DNA from: Desulforapulum autotrophicum HRM2
Lineage (GTDB): Bacteria; Desulfobacterota; Desulfobacteria; Desulfobacterales; Desulfobacteraceae
Reading direction: 5' to 3'
Length of the DNA: 64,000 bases
NCBI RefSeq assembly: GCF_000020365.1
Contig: NC_012108.1
Coordinates: 3,286,001 to 3,350,000 of the forward strand
Positions 33,721 through 42,529 of the stretch are shown in pieces. Made by a program: the position numbers and the translations under genes. Below the pieces are notes generated by a model. It was given only the letters and a program-made list of their open reading frames with translations, did not search any database and was not told where the DNA came from. The first letter of the stretch is position 1. Every line of letters begins with the position of its first letter.

Positions 33721-35370
33721 TTACATCTCCTGTTTGTGGAGCTTGCGATTCTCCATGACATACATGAATCGTTTCCAGGTAAACCCCTCTTCTTCCTTGA
33801 GCAAATCCTTTGGCGCCACTGGGTCCCAGAAGTTGGCCGGTGCCTGGGGGGCAACGGCTGAACGGATGTACTCCCAGGTTTCAAGGCGCACAGGAGCGCC
33901 CCAGAGGAACTCAATACCGATCATGGTATTTTCGATAAAATCTGCCTTCAGGGGCTTGCCCTCAAACGAGTGGACCAGGTAAAGGTCCCCTTTCAGGGTT
34001 TTTTCATGGTCCACACAGATTCTGGGGGGATGGTAAAGGGTGTTGATAATCATCTCCTTGTACGCCTCGGCCTTTCTTGACTTTATATAGTACTCCACGC
34101 TCTTGCGCTCTCGGTTGATCCTTCGTCCCGACACAAAGAGTTTGTGACGATCCATGAATTCCTGGTCAATGTATCGGTTGATAAAGGTGAAATCACAAAA
34201 ATTTTCCCTGATTTTAAAAATAATATCCCTGCCCGTGTGCCGTTCAAGGTCGAACTGTTTGCGCAGGACCTGGTCTTTGAGGGAAAAATAATCAAACGAA
34301 TAGCACCCCCTGTCCTCCATCTCCCATATGTGATAAAAAAGCCTCATGCCCAGGGCGTAAGGATTAAGGCCCACCTTGGGCATGGCCGTGACCCCGGCAT
34401 TAACCTTTGCAAAACTCACCTCATGGCCCTTAATTCTGTCATCGCCCATGAACAATGTCTCGTGCCACAGACTTGCCCACCCCTCGTTCATGATCTTGGT
34501 TCTGATCTGGGGCTGGAAAAACAGCGAGGTGTTGCGAACCACCTCAATAACCGACTTCATCCAGGTGTTTTCATCTTTTTTCAGGAACGTTGAATGTTCA
34601 AGGATGTACTGCATGACGTCGGGCCGGGGATTGTCCTTTGCCCCTTTCTTTTTCTGGTAAAGGGCCTCAAACTCAGGATACTTTAAAATAACATCGACAA
34701 AAAAGAGTTCGTCCGTGTAGGTGCCGCTTTTTTGCAGGGCATTGTAACGGTCGATCTCCTTTAAATAGGCGTTGGTTTTGGCCTTTTTCTCCTGCTGGAG
34801 AAAAACGTCAAAATAGTAATCAATGCGATCGACCCTGCGGGTTCGCGGAGTGATATTCTCAGCAACAGTGTCATGGTATCCAACAATGTTGTCAATTCCC
34901 CGGGCAAACTCGATGACATAGTCCACCCACCGCCCTTTTTCCGAACGATACCTTGCAATGAGCCGCTTGTCCGCAAGGGCCTGGCCTTCAAAATCATAGG
35001 ACCAGGTGTGCTGGAAAAAAAGATTGTTCTGGAAGAAATCAATATGCCCGAGCACATGGTAAAAAATCATGACATTGAGCCAGTCAGGGTTGTTGTCGTT
35101 GTAGAAGGAGATGGCTGGCCTTGTGTTGATGACAGTTTCATAGGGATTATTCGGGTAGAGTTCGTATTTCCCCTTTTCAGAAAGCACCCTCACGTCGTGG
35201 ACCCAGTAATCGTAAAGGGTAGGAATCATCACCTTGGGGCCAAGTTCAATAAGATCACGATTGGTGACGATGTACTCAAGGGTTTCATCGTCAAACACGA
35301 GTCCCTTGTCCCTTGCCCTTTTCTTGCACCCCTCCATGATCTGCTTCACATGCTGGTCAACGATTTCCAT
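33721..35370 (-). CDS. spoVR: SpoVR-family protein
   Basis: A 549-residue SpoVR/YcgB-type protein. Characteristic segments are PTLYDYWVHDVRVLSEKGKY, NPYETVINTRPAISFY and HVLGHIDFFQNNLFF with clustered His and Asp residues, and later NPYALGMRLFYHIWEMEDRG. In Bacillus it affects spore cortex; in Gram-negative bacteria it occurs with PrkA (YeaG) and YeaH and is linked to stress and stationary-phase physiology, with unknown biochemistry. It lies 22 nt downstream of the yeaH homologue in the same operon. Confidence 0.94.
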   Translation of the reverse strand: MEIVDQHVKQIMEGCKKRARDKGLVFDDETLEYIVTNRDLIELGPKVMIPTLYDYWVHDVRVLSEKGKYELYPNNPYETVINTRPAISFYNDNNPDWLNVMIFYHVLGHIDFFQNNLFFQHTWSYDFEGQALADKRLIARYRSEKGRWVDYVIEFARGIDNIVGYHDTVAENITPRTRRVDRIDYYFDVFLQQEKKAKTNAYLKEIDRYNALQKSGTYTDELFFVDVILKYPEFEALYQKKKGAKDNPRPDVMQYILEHSTFLKKDENTWMKSVIEVVRNTSLFFQPQIRTKIMNEGWASLWHETLFMGDDRIKGHEVSFAKVNAGVTAMPKVGLNPYALGMRLFYHIWEMEDRGCYSFDYFSLKDQVLRKQFDLERHTGRDIIFKIRENFCDFTFINRYIDQEFMDRHKLFVSGRRINRERKSVEYYIKSRKAEAYKEMIINTLYHPPRICVDHEKTLKGDLYLVHSFEGKPLKADFIENTMIGIEFLWGAPVRLETWEYIRSAVAPQAPANFWDPVAPKDLLKEEEGFTWKRFMYVMENRKLHKQEM

Positions 35371-35392
35371 GGCATCTCCGCTGGAAGATAAA

Positions 35393-36553
35393 TTAGGAGA
35401 TCAGTTGTTTAATCCCCTGAATGATCCTTGCATCATCGGCATCCTCCTTGAGCGTGTCCATTTTAAAAAAAGCACTCTTTTTCTCAAGAAGACCCGATGC
35501 CCTGATATACTTTTCAACCTCGGTCTGGTTGGCCCGGGCGTATTGATGTTCCGCAATGGTGATTCCCACCCTTGCCGCATAGCCAAGCATCTTCTCAAGC
35601 TCAACCAGGGCATCTTTGCCGTCGGTGTCCCAGTCATCGCCGTCCGTGCCGTGGAATACGTAAATATTGTAGTCCCTGGCAAGGCTCTCCTGCTCGACGA
35701 CCTCATTGACAAGCCGGTAGGCCGACACCACCTTTGTGCCTCCTGCCACCTTGTACGAGTAATATTTATAAAAATCGTCCACCTCCCGTGCCTCGGTGTC
35801 GTGGAGAATGAACCGTGTCAACACCTGGCGTTTATACTGGTATAAAAGCCAGGAATAAATCATCACATGCTGGGAGACAATGGTCTGGGTGGGCTTTCCC
35901 CCCATGGATCCCGAGTAGTCCCGGAGAAAAAACACCAGTGCCTGGGATTCGTAGGCCTTTTCCCGGGATAAAACCCTGTAGACCATATCCCTTGGCGAAA
36001 TGAGAAAACCTGAGGTGTCAATTTTGTACGGGTCCGTCACCCGGCCAAGGGCGATATTGGTCTGAACGATACGCCTGAGCGTTGCCTTTTTATCAAGCAC
36101 CTGGCCAAACCCCCGGTGCTTGTCCGTGAGTTCGTACACATAGCGTGCAAGGGTCCTTTTTTTGCCCTTATCCTTGAGGTTGGGAAGCTTGAACTCTTCG
36201 CTGAGAACCTTACCTAATTCATAGGCGTTGGACTCTATCTCATGTTCGCCGCCGCCACCCTCTCCGGGTCCCTCACCCCCGCCTTCTCCCTCAGCTTCGG
36301 GTCGAATGGGCTGCTCTCCGATCACCTCGCCCTCTTCTCCTTCTCCGGTGCCGCCCGTGGGTTCACCCTCTCCCTCCTGTTCCATGTTTATCTCATCGTG
36401 GACAAACTTTTCCTCAACGGTTGTCGGCACCACAACGACCCTGTCCCGGCTGCCCTGGCCGGGCTTTACAATGCGACCAATTCGGATCTTGGGCTTAAAT
36501 CCGTCATCTTCGCGCTTTTTATCCCGTTCAAGGAGTTCGTCCAGAGTGATCAT
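35393..36553 (-). CDS. yeaH: YeaH/YhbH-family protein (DUF444)
   Basis: A 386-residue protein with a von Willebrand A-like fold carrying a MIDAS-type DYSGSMGGKPTQ motif (about residues 215-225), preceded by a low-complexity Glu/Gly-rich linker (about residues 75-110). This is the usual partner of PrkA and SpoVR. It may act as a scaffold or substrate of the kinase. Its ATG abuts the prkA TAA (TAAATG). Length and motif order are normal. Confidence 0.93.
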   Translation of the reverse strand: MITLDELLERDKKREDDGFKPKIRIGRIVKPGQGSRDRVVVVPTTVEEKFVHDEINMEQEGEGEPTGGTGEGEEGEVIGEQPIRPEAEGEGGGEGPGEGGGGEHEIESNAYELGKVLSEEFKLPNLKDKGKKRTLARYVYELTDKHRGFGQVLDKKATLRRIVQTNIALGRVTDPYKIDTSGFLISPRDMVYRVLSREKAYESQALVFFLRDYSGSMGGKPTQTIVSQHVMIYSWLLYQYKRQVLTRFILHDTEAREVDDFYKYYSYKVAGGTKVVSAYRLVNEVVEQESLARDYNIYVFHGTDGDDWDTDGKDALVELEKMLGYAARVGITIAEHQYARANQTEVEKYIRASGLLEKKSAFFKMDTLKEDADDARIIQGIKQLIS

Positions 36554-38617
36554 TTATTTATCATCCTCCTGGCTGCAAAAATACTCAATGGTTTTGGTGG
36601 AACAGGTCCTGCAGTAGCCCAGTTTCTCCATCATGGTGTTGATCATCCGGTCATGGAGCTTCTGGTTCTCCTCGTTGGTGCGGTTGGCAAGGGCGCCCAC
36701 CAGACTGCCTGCACCTGCAATGTCGGATTTTAACCGAACGTCGGTGATGGCCTTGACAAGTTCAAGGTTGTCCATGAAATCATAATTGGGATCAATGGAA
36801 ATCTTCTGGCCGTAAATCTTGCGAATGGAGTTGCGAAACGAGGCCCTCTGCTCTTCGGTCTTGAGCCCGAGCCGTTCTTCCACGTTCTTGATGTAGCGCT
36901 CGTCAATCTTCATGGCCTTGAGCTCCCCTGTCTGGGGGTCCTTGTACTTCCACATCAAGTCAGGACCGAGGTGCTCGGCATCCACACCAATGATCATGTT
37001 GATGTAGTTCATCACATCCTTTTTAATGGCCAGGGGCTCGTCCATGTAGGCGTTGAACATCTCGGTCATTATCCGCTCCCGGTAAAGCCCCCTTCCGATC
37101 TTGAGGTCATCCATGAATTTGGTTCGGTCCGAAGGATCGGTGACATAGTCGAGGACCACCCGCTCAAGGGTGTTGAAGATGTCCAGGGCAAACATGCAGT
37201 TGCCCTCGTTGGTTTCGCTGCTCTCTAACAGCAGCTGGATGGACCGGCCCAGGTTCCGCTGACCAAGGCCCTTCTGGCCAAACCGCTTGGTGATGTCGGT
37301 TCCCTGGTTCAGGGTGTCGATGAGCTCGGCCAGGGTCTTGAGGCTCTTTTCGCCTGCCACCTCGCCTGCGGCAAGTTTCATGGTTTCAACCGGGGTGAGT
37401 TTTTCCGATTTGGGAAGCCGGGTGAGCACCACACCCACAGATGCCGCATAGTTGAGATTGGGGTCCTGGTGGAGCTTGTCACTGTTCAGGGTAGTCTTGA
37501 CATCACTGCCGATGGCGTAACGTGTCAACTCCTGCTGGAGTTTGTAATCGGTGTTGTGGGCCACATAGCAGATGCGGCAGCGGTCCACAATGGGTGCCTC
37601 CTCCCTTTCTGCCAGGAACGAATCAAATTCAGAGTTGTTGCTGGTGGCGACAATAAGGGTATCAATGGGCCACTTGTAACCGTCGATCTCGATGGTCCGA
37701 TTCTGGATCACCCCCAGGTAGACCTGGACAAGGTCCTTTTTGTTCTTGTAGATTTCGTCGGAAAAATGAATCCCGCCACCGGCCACCCGGGCAAGGGCGC
37801 CCCTTCTCAGGTCAAACCGGTAGGGGTTGTTGGTGTCGGTGATGTGAAGCAGGCGCTGGATTGATTCTTCGCCCAGAAGGTCCACGGCAGAGCTTGTGAT
37901 CTTATCCTTTGCAGGATATTTACCCGTGATGGTTCCCAGGCTCTCGGTCATGGGAACAGGCACGATATCGATGAACGAAAGCATTTCTTCCATGTCAGCA
38001 TCGGCATACTCCCGGATCTGGCTCCAGATGTAACTGGAACAGGCCCCAAGTGGACGATATTTCGCAAACAGGGTATCGATCTCGTGGTCGGACAGCCTGA
38101 CTGTTTTGGCAAGATAGGTTTTTGTTTCGTCCATGGTTTCGCACAGCCCCATGGCAAGGATCATGGGGTCCTCATAGGTCTGGGACTCAATGGTCGTTAT
38201 CCTGCCGTAACCATTTAACTTGTCAAGGTTCTTAAACCGAAAGGTGTATTTCCTGTTTTCCGGCCGAGAGAGAAACAGCCGATACTGATCGCAAAGGTAA
38301 TCAACAAAAAAGGTCTTTCCATTGCCAGGCTCTCCAACAAGCACAAAGGCCATCTCCCTTGAAGACCCTCCCTCGGAGGCATCCTTGACAAACGACACAA
38401 AGCTGTTGATTTCGTCGTACATGCCAATGAGGTGCTTTTTCCCCTTGTGAAAAATGTCAAAATGATAGGTGGTTTTGCCCTTTACGCTCACCTTTTCAAC
38501 TCCGCTTTCAAGGATCATCCGTGTGACCCCCTGGAAGGCGTCCTCAAAGATCCGCTTCCCAGTTTTCAACGCATCAATATGAAACATTAAAGATTTTTGA
38601 TCTTTATTTTCACCCAT
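36554..38617 (-). CDS. prkA: PrkA (YeaG) serine protein kinase
   Basis: A 687-residue kinase with an N-terminal AAA domain (Walker A GEPGNGKT at residues 95-102, Walker B region IHFSDEIYKNKKD, a VATSNNSEFDSF sensor segment) and the C-terminal PrkA kinase domain (from about residue 420), ending in a CRTCSTKTIEYFC zinc-ligand-like pair. PrkA phosphorylates proteins on Ser/Thr and takes part in nutrient-limitation responses. The ATG at 38617 follows AGGGAGG; a start 13 codons upstream lacks a site. It is the first gene of a four-gene operon with yeaH, spoVR and a second PrkA-type gene. Confidence 0.95.
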   Translation of the reverse strand: MGENKDQKSLMFHIDALKTGKRIFEDAFQGVTRMILESGVEKVSVKGKTTYHFDIFHKGKKHLIGMYDEINSFVSFVKDASEGGSSREMAFVLVGEPGNGKTFFVDYLCDQYRLFLSRPENRKYTFRFKNLDKLNGYGRITTIESQTYEDPMILAMGLCETMDETKTYLAKTVRLSDHEIDTLFAKYRPLGACSSYIWSQIREYADADMEEMLSFIDIVPVPMTESLGTITGKYPAKDKITSSAVDLLGEESIQRLLHITDTNNPYRFDLRRGALARVAGGGIHFSDEIYKNKKDLVQVYLGVIQNRTIEIDGYKWPIDTLIVATSNNSEFDSFLAEREEAPIVDRCRICYVAHNTDYKLQQELTRYAIGSDVKTTLNSDKLHQDPNLNYAASVGVVLTRLPKSEKLTPVETMKLAAGEVAGEKSLKTLAELIDTLNQGTDITKRFGQKGLGQRNLGRSIQLLLESSETNEGNCMFALDIFNTLERVVLDYVTDPSDRTKFMDDLKIGRGLYRERIMTEMFNAYMDEPLAIKKDVMNYINMIIGVDAEHLGPDLMWKYKDPQTGELKAMKIDERYIKNVEERLGLKTEEQRASFRNSIRKIYGQKISIDPNYDFMDNLELVKAITDVRLKSDIAGAGSLVGALANRTNEENQKLHDRMINTMMEKLGYCRTCSTKTIEYFCSQEDDK

Positions 38618-38993
38618 TGTTTCCTCCCTGACAGCACAAAAGAGGTTGTGCTGCAAAACCTGGTTGAAATATCTGAAACCTGAAACTAAGAAGAAGCCGT
38701 TACCTGTTAAATGAGGTATATCTTACAAGGTGTTTTATTATGAAGAACCCCCACGAAATCCGCAATGGGGTATTTTAATTTCGTTGCATCCAGGGCGGAT
38801 ACCCTGCTCCGGCCATGCCGACTATTATGAATAATTTATTGTTGAAATAACTATATCAGGGGAAATATTGCCATGTCAAATTATTCAACAATAAAAGTTC
38901 ACCCCGGGTTTAGGATATGATATTGTATCTTTCAAAACATGGATATGGCCTTGATGTCAAAATAGAGAATCAACCACGGAGACAGAGGTGACA
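38618..38993. other. Divergent intergenic region with a family A relic
   Basis: This 376-nt region separates prkA from the divergent repeat-rich protein gene. It contains a degraded module Q of family A (about 38773-38825: TTTCGTTG, then CCTGCTCCGGCCATGCCG), and a TTTATTGTTGAA/TTCAACAATAAA inverted pair (about 38838-38894). A TATGATATTGTAT stretch (about 38918-38930) could serve as a promoter for the plus-strand gene. No gene is supported here. Confidence 0.5.
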
Positions 38994-40385
38994 ATGCCCT
39001 TAAATGATTTTTTTAGCCCCCAAGCCCTTGCAAGGGAGATAGACCAGGGAGAATCCTCAGTAAGATTCTGGCTGAACCGCTTCAGCCCATGGTTTCCCCA
39101 TACCGTTGACAGGGGACAGAAACGATATCCAAGGCAGTCCATCGCCACTCTTTTATTGATTGCCGAAAAAATCGATGACGGCATGATTCCATCGCAAATT
39201 GAGACTTTTCTTGAGGAGAACGCCCTTGCCACCGGAAAAGAGGCAGAAGCCAGCAACAGAAAACAAAAAATTGACGAAACGGTAAGTAAAGGACTGGACA
39301 TGATTCAGTCCCTCCTTGGCACCATGGCCACCCTGCAGGAGAGAATCGCAACGGCCCAGGAACGACGGGCCGGGGCCGACGAACAAAAGGCCCGGGCAAT
39401 TGAGAAAAGGGCCGCGGCCGAAGAACAAAAGGCCCTTGCCATGAATGCAATTGCAAAGGCCCTCAACGGAATGAATCAGGGTATTCCAGGGCAGGTGGTG
39501 CCAGAGGAAACCAGTTTCGAAGCCCCCCGGGCATCATCTCCGGAAGCAAACCCTGGGCCGGAAATTGATCAGTCCCCCCAGAGTCTTCTGAAAGACGGCA
39601 TCCCTGAAAAGTCCCTGGATGACCTTGGCATGCTGGTGGAAGACACTCCTGAAGAAACCCTGGACGATCTTGGCATGCTGGTGGAAGATACCCCGGAGGA
39701 AGCCCTGGAAGACCTTGGCATGCTGGTGGAAGACACCCCGGAGGAAGCCCTGGACGACCTTGGCATGCTGGTGGAAGACACCCCTGATGAAACCCTGGAC
39801 GATCTTGGCATGCTGGTGGATGACACCCCTGATGAAACCCTGGACGACCTTGGCATGCTGGTGGAAGATACCCCTGATGAAACCCTGGACGACCTTGGCA
39901 TGCTGGTGGAAGATACCCCTGATGAACCCCTGGACGACCTTGGTCTGCTGGTGGAAGACACCCCTGAAGACCCCCTGGACGATCTCAGCATGCTGGTGGA
40001 GAATACCCCTGATGAACCCCTGGACGACCTCAACCTGCTGGTGGATGACATTCAGGATGAACCCCTGGACGATCTTGGCCTGCTTGTGGACGATACACCT
40101 GAAGAACCCTTGGTCGAGGGCGATGCCGGACTGGATGACTCAGATCTGCTGGGAAAAGAAGAAACGGCCTCAATCAAACCGAACATCACCCCTGATGAAA
40201 ACTTTGAATCATACAAATCTGAAATCATCAACATCATCATCCAGCTGAAAAACCAGGGATCAAGCGTGGAAGAGACAACAGACCGATTCAACAACGACGG
40301 AGTTCTGACGCTTTCGGGAAAACCCCGTTGGAGCACCAAGGCCATTGACCAGATCTACAGGTTCATTGATGCCGCAAAAAAATAG
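38994..40385 (+). CDS. HTH and coiled-coil protein with eleven 15-residue acidic repeats
   Basis: A 463-residue protein. It has a MerR-like N-terminal helix-turn-helix (SVRFWLNRFSPWF ... RQSIATLLLIAEKI, residues ~20-60) and a coiled coil with AEEQKA-type heptads (about 90-155). A Pro/Ser linker leads to eleven tandem repeats of LDDLGMLVEDTPDET (about 208-372), and the C-terminal domain reads DRFNNDGVLTLSGKPRWS (about 430-455), resembling the recombinase-type loop that follows resolvase catalytic domains. No catalytic serine domain exists. The ATG at 38994 follows GAGG. Function is unknown; the layout suggests a DNA-binding scaffold with a multivalent acidic arm. It stands divergent to the PrkA operon. 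Confidence 0.8.
   Translation: MPLNDFFSPQALAREIDQGESSVRFWLNRFSPWFPHTVDRGQKRYPRQSIATLLLIAEKIDDGMIPSQIETFLEENALATGKEAEASNRKQKIDETVSKGLDMIQSLLGTMATLQERIATAQERRAGADEQKARAIEKRAAAEEQKALAMNAIAKALNGMNQGIPGQVVPEETSFEAPRASSPEANPGPEIDQSPQSLLKDGIPEKSLDDLGMLVEDTPEETLDDLGMLVEDTPEEALEDLGMLVEDTPEEALDDLGMLVEDTPDETLDDLGMLVDDTPDETLDDLGMLVEDTPDETLDDLGMLVEDTPDEPLDDLGLLVEDTPEDPLDDLSMLVENTPDEPLDDLNLLVDDIQDEPLDDLGLLVDDTPEEPLVEGDAGLDDSDLLGKEETASIKPNITPDENFESYKSEIINIIIQLKNQGSSVEETTDRFNNDGVLTLSGKPRWSTKAIDQIYRFIDAAKK
39614..40108 (+). repeat. In-frame 45-bp tandem repeat, eleven units
   Basis: Eleven 45-bp units encode LDDLGMLVEDTP(E/D)E(T/A/P). Central units are nearly identical at DNA level, while the outer ones diverge (GLLVEDTPEDP, SMLVENTPDEP, NLLVDDIQDEP). 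That gradient indicates expansion by slippage or unequal exchange, so the number of units may vary between strains. Confidence 0.92.
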
Positions 40386-40434
40386 GACCATCCCCGGCAA
40401 ACTCAGTTTACCGGCATGATGTATTAGCTATTGC

Positions 40435-40616
40435 CTGACCGAAAACCCGTGTTTGGATGGCTCGAAGAGTAGCTATGTTCACAAACTTGCCCAGATGCAA
40501 GGCGCGAGCAAAGCTGAAACCGGAGCGTACTATCGTACATGAAGCCCGATTTATAAATTTGGTAGCTTTGTGAAGCAACGCAGCAGGTGGGTGAGTTTTC
40601 GTTCAAACATTAACTA
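40435..40616 (-). repeat. Structured repeat family B, copy 1
   Basis: On the minus strand the element follows the binding-protein TAG stop (40614-40616) and ends near 40435. Its ends read GAACGAAAACTCACCC and CCAAACACGGGTTTTCGG. Internal features are an AGCGTACTA/TAGTACGY-type apical hairpin with GAAACCG upstream, and a stem CAAAGCT with AGCTTTG. The same layout recurs at 43303-43443 and, truncated, at 62470-62567. It fills the gap after the plus-strand repeat-protein gene. Confidence 0.8.
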
Positions 40617-41552
40617 TTTTGCCTTGGCAATCTTGGCAAACCGGGTATCGACAAAGCCGTCAAGATCAATGAGGCTGGTCATGACCTTCATCTTGTCCAT
40701 CATGTAGTGCTGAATGGTATCAAGATCCTCAATAACTGGAAACAGCCTGCTGGTTGTAATCCGGTCCGGGGGGTCGGTGAGCACTTTTTGAATAACCACC
40801 TTTTCCTGGGCAAGGAAATTGGCCCCGATGGCCGAGGCAGGATCCGGCTGGGCATCAATGGCAAGACCTGATTTAACAAAGCTTGTGGTCAATTCCTGGA
40901 CCGCTTCGGGATGCTTTTCAATGATCTCGTCACGCATGACAAAAACACAGCAGGGATGTCCTGGCCACAGATCCTTTGAAAGGTAGAACTCCTCTCCAAG
41001 ACCCGATGCAATGACCTGGGAGCCAATGGGTTCTGCAACAATAAAGCCTCCGATTTCGCCATCTTCATCATATTGAAGGGCTTCGGGCATCTGAAAGGGT
41101 GCCACGACCTCAAGGATGACATCCACATCCTTTTCACCCGACCTGCCCGGCTTCAACCCTTTTTCCGACAGCAGCTTATGGAACAGCATATTATGAATGG
41201 AGAGTTGATAGGGGATCAACACAGTCTTTCCTGCAAAATCTTCGATTTTCTGAATGTTTGCCTTTTTGTTTTTCACAAGGATGCTTCCTGAACGGTGGGC
41301 CAGAAGAAGCAGTTTAAGGCCAACCCCTGACTTGTAGAGATCCATGGCCGTGGGTGCCAGTATAAGCGCACCGTCAAGGGCTTTTGTGGCAAGGGCGTCA
41401 GCAACTTCGTTCCACCCGTTTTTCAGAACCGTCTGGATGCCGCAGTGATCAAAGGTTTCCATGCCTTTTTTCAGCTTGAGATCGGTAACGCCAAGAATGA
41501 GGTGATCTGTGATCTTTAGATGTCCAATCTTTAAAATTGGTTTGTCCGCCAT
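40614..41552 (-). CDS. Periplasmic-binding-protein-like (NMT1/SsuA-type) protein without signal peptide
   Basis: A 312-residue protein with the fold pattern of ABC nitrate/sulfonate/thiamine-precursor binding proteins: KIGHLKITDHLILGV, an ALATKALDGALILAPTAM segment, and GFIVAEPIGSQVIASGLGEEF. It has no signal peptide or lipobox, since the ATG at 41552 (GGAGG 8 nt upstream) is followed at once by the first beta strand. There is no permease or ATPase gene nearby. It may be a cytoplasmic sensor or enzyme that reuses this fold. Its TAG stop lies at the start of a family B element. Confidence 0.75.
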   Translation of the reverse strand: MADKPILKIGHLKITDHLILGVTDLKLKKGMETFDHCGIQTVLKNGWNEVADALATKALDGALILAPTAMDLYKSGVGLKLLLLAHRSGSILVKNKKANIQKIEDFAGKTVLIPYQLSIHNMLFHKLLSEKGLKPGRSGEKDVDVILEVVAPFQMPEALQYDEDGEIGGFIVAEPIGSQVIASGLGEEFYLSKDLWPGHPCCVFVMRDEIIEKHPEAVQELTTSFVKSGLAIDAQPDPASAIGANFLAQEKVVIQKVLTDPPDRITTSRLFPVIEDLDTIQHYMMDKMKVMTSLIDLDGFVDTRFAKIAKAK

Positions 41553-41609
41553 AATACCTGCCTCCAAGTTTTAATCCGAGCTGTCACCGATGCCCAGCAT
41601 TCAATTTAA

Positions 41610-41634
41610 CCCCTATAGGTCGCTACTATAGGGG
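41610..41634. promoter_or_regulatory. Perfect 9-bp inverted repeat, operator candidate
   Basis: CCCCTATAG (41610-41618) and CTATAGGGG (41626-41634) flank a 7-nt spacer. The site lies 58 bp upstream of the binding-protein start and about 240 bp upstream of the divergent tetR gene. The size and symmetry fit a TetR dimer site (inference). No T-run follows, so it is not an intrinsic terminator. The remainder of the 322-nt intergenic region shows no gene. Confidence 0.5.
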
Positions 41635-41874
41635 ATGTCTCCCGACCGTGTCAATAGGAATTTCCGTATCCCGCGCCCTGCAAGAGCCTTCTTGTTACAG
41701 GCCCCGAAGGCCTGTGCACCACCAAGAACTGCCTGGAGTTGTCCAATCCGCACAAAGGTCATGAGCCCAGACAGTAAACAGTGATCACCACATCAAACAC
41801 GCCTTGATATAATTCAGAAATAATGCTAAATTCTGTCCTGTTGCAACGTTAAACCATGGAGAAATCAGACCACC

Positions 41875-42510
41875 ATGAAAAAAGATACCCTCAGCCGATT
41901 AAAGGCCAAGGAACGCGAAATCCGACAGGACCTCATTATTGAAGCCGCCAGAACCGTTTTCGGAGAAAAGACCTATGACAAGGCGAGCATGGTGGAAATC
42001 GCCCGGAAAGCAGGCATCTCAAAGTCCTCCATATACACATACTTCACCAACCAGGAAGAACTCTATGTGGAAATAACCCTCAGGGACACCCGGAACTTCA
42101 TCAACGCCCTTGACCGGCACATCAAAAATGCAACCCCAGGAGAGATCACCATACGAGGCGTCATCGACCTCTTCCTGGACTATTACCTTGTCCACGAGGC
42201 CCAGTGGCGGATGACCACCCACTTTGCCCTCCACGGCAACCGGGGAAAAAGCGCAGTTGAAAAACTTGACAACGTGGCAAGGCAGGTCATGGACCTTTTT
42301 CAAAAGGTGTTCAAACAACTGGGATTCAAGGCTGACACACGGCTTCTCGCCCACACCCTTTTTTCAAGCCTGAGCGGAATTCTCATTGCATTCAGGAATT
42401 ATCCGGGAAGAAGCGACGCCCAGCGTCAACAGCACATGAAGCGCATTGGGAACATGGTGGAGACCCTGTTCATGGCCCTGGCAGAACAAGAAAACCGGGA
42501 AGAAGCATAG
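41875..42510 (+). CDS. TetR-family transcriptional regulator
   Basis: A 211-residue regulator with an N-terminal TetR HTH (IIEAARTVFGEKTYDKASMVEIARKAGISKSSIYTYFTNQEEL, residues ~20-62) and a helical ligand domain. In this neighbourhood (crotonase, SDR, binding-like protein) it may sense an acyl-CoA or aromatic intermediate and control them. A GGAG stands about 12 nt upstream of the ATG, which is rather far, so the start is less certain. It is convergent with the crotonase gene. Confidence 0.9.
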   Translation: MKKDTLSRLKAKEREIRQDLIIEAARTVFGEKTYDKASMVEIARKAGISKSSIYTYFTNQEELYVEITLRDTRNFINALDRHIKNATPGEITIRGVIDLFLDYYLVHEAQWRMTTHFALHGNRGKSAVEKLDNVARQVMDLFQKVFKQLGFKADTRLLAHTLFSSLSGILIAFRNYPGRSDAQRQQHMKRIGNMVETLFMALAEQENREEA

Positions 42511-42529
42511 CACCCCTTCCCATTCTATC

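Noticed and set aside
39614-40108. Regular 45-bp direct repeats considered as a CRISPR array
   Set aside because: There are no unique spacers; units are contiguous and in frame inside a protein gene, and no cas genes are present.
39569-40248. Long reading frames in other frames (160 and 209 codons) across the tandem repeat
   Set aside because: They only translate the 45-bp repeat out of frame (WWK-rich or SSTSMPRSSR-rich) and have no ribosome-binding sites; shadows of the real gene.
41640-41800. Short minus-strand frame of about 49 codons in the tetR/binding-protein intergenic region
   Set aside because: No ribosome-binding site, no recognisable family, and a GGCC palindrome explains part of the composition.
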